This document shows positions 63,384 through 64,000 of a DNA stretch of 64,000 bases, one piece after another. The DNA is from an uncultured Pseudoxanthomonas sp. (GTDB taxonomy: Bacteria; Pseudomonadota; Gammaproteobacteria; Xanthomonadales; Xanthomonadaceae): contig CAMPIO010000005.1 of NCBI GenBank assembly GCA_946886405.1, positions 6,075-70,074 on the forward strand, in the 5' to 3' direction. The position numbers and the translations under genes were made by a program. A model generated the notes under the pieces. It was not told the origin of the DNA. It was given only the letters and a program-made list of their open reading frames with translations, and ran no database searches. The first letter of the stretch is position 1; each line of letters starts with the position of its first letter.

Positions 63384-63414
63384 CAAAAAGAAACGCGGCC
63401 CATCAAGGGCCGCG
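63384..63414 (-). terminator. Rho-independent terminator of rpoD
   Basis: On the minus strand CGCGGCCC and GGGCCGCG form an 8-bp stem with a 5-base loop (63394-63414), followed by TTTCTTTTTGG. It lies 33 bp after the rpoD stop and just upstream of opgD. Confidence 0.92.
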
Positions 63415-63446
63415 CTTTATTGGTGCGAGTGCCGCGCTGCTTCGCG

Positions 63447-63998
<552 letters not shown>

Positions 63999-64000
63999 CG

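Overview
The window is GC-rich DNA from a gammaproteobacterium, most likely of the family Xanthomonadaceae (Lysobacteraceae; Pseudoxanthomonas-like is my guess, not proven). Pointers are the opgD-opgH-tRNA-Ile2(CAU)-rpoD end of the window, the many TonB-dependent receptors, and the halogenase/SapC/cupin locus typical of xanthomonads and caulobacters. About 46 protein genes, one tRNA and one pseudogene are supported. No insertion sequence, phage or CRISPR array was seen.

Layout. 0-1.5 kb: end of an EAL c-di-GMP phosphodiesterase and a convergent sirtuin. 1.5-13.5 kb: a LacI-controlled glycan locus. A TonB-dependent receptor is followed by two flavin-dependent halogenase-like proteins, a SapC protein and a JmjC-type cupin. 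A GH30 glycosidase and a polysaccharide deacetylase lie on the other side of the lacI gene. Near-identical palindromes (TGACAGCG[C/T]TGTCA) precede both the receptor and the GH30 gene. 13.5-21.3 kb: a six-gene operon behind a clear sigma-54 promoter with upstream TGTCGCA/TGCGACA dyads. It encodes an outer-membrane SphA/MetA-type protein, an AldA-type aldehyde dehydrogenase, a Tat-type Rieske protein, a PQQ alcohol dehydrogenase, azurin and a TonB receptor closely resembling the PQQ importer YncD/PqqU. 21.3-27.2 kb: the AcoR-like sigma-54 activator, then lutABC (lactate oxidation) and a divergent GntR regulator with its palindromic operator. Together this reads as alcohol/diol -> aldehyde -> (hydroxy)acid -> pyruvate, with scavenged PQQ as cofactor.

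27.2-42.5 kb: mixed genes. These are a CocE/NonD S15 hydrolase, a DUF2878-type membrane protein, an exported SDR, an NTP/NDP-exchange-like MFS carrier, an Lpp-like lipoprotein with a strong terminator, an L,D-transpeptidase whose best start signal points at ATC, an SDR/NTF2 pair with a divergent LysR regulator, a CadC-like TPR regulator with a divergent S41 protease, a membrane diguanylate cyclase and a fasciclin protein.

42.8-52.8 kb: three small unknown genes, a 2,900-residue NdvB-type cyclic beta-glucan synthase and a translationally coupled 77-residue ORF. 52.9-57.7 kb: a phospholipase D and a 957-residue protein of unknown family. 58-64 kb: a broken cupin gene, a transglutaminase-like protein, tRNA-Ile2 overlapping the end of opgH, opgD, and the 3' part of rpoD. 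The window thus carries two separate periplasmic glucan pathways (NdvB and OpgD/H). An imperfect 24-bp palindrome related to GTCCGCTTCGGGTCGGAAGCGGAC occurs five times between genes from 34.7 to 52.9 kb.
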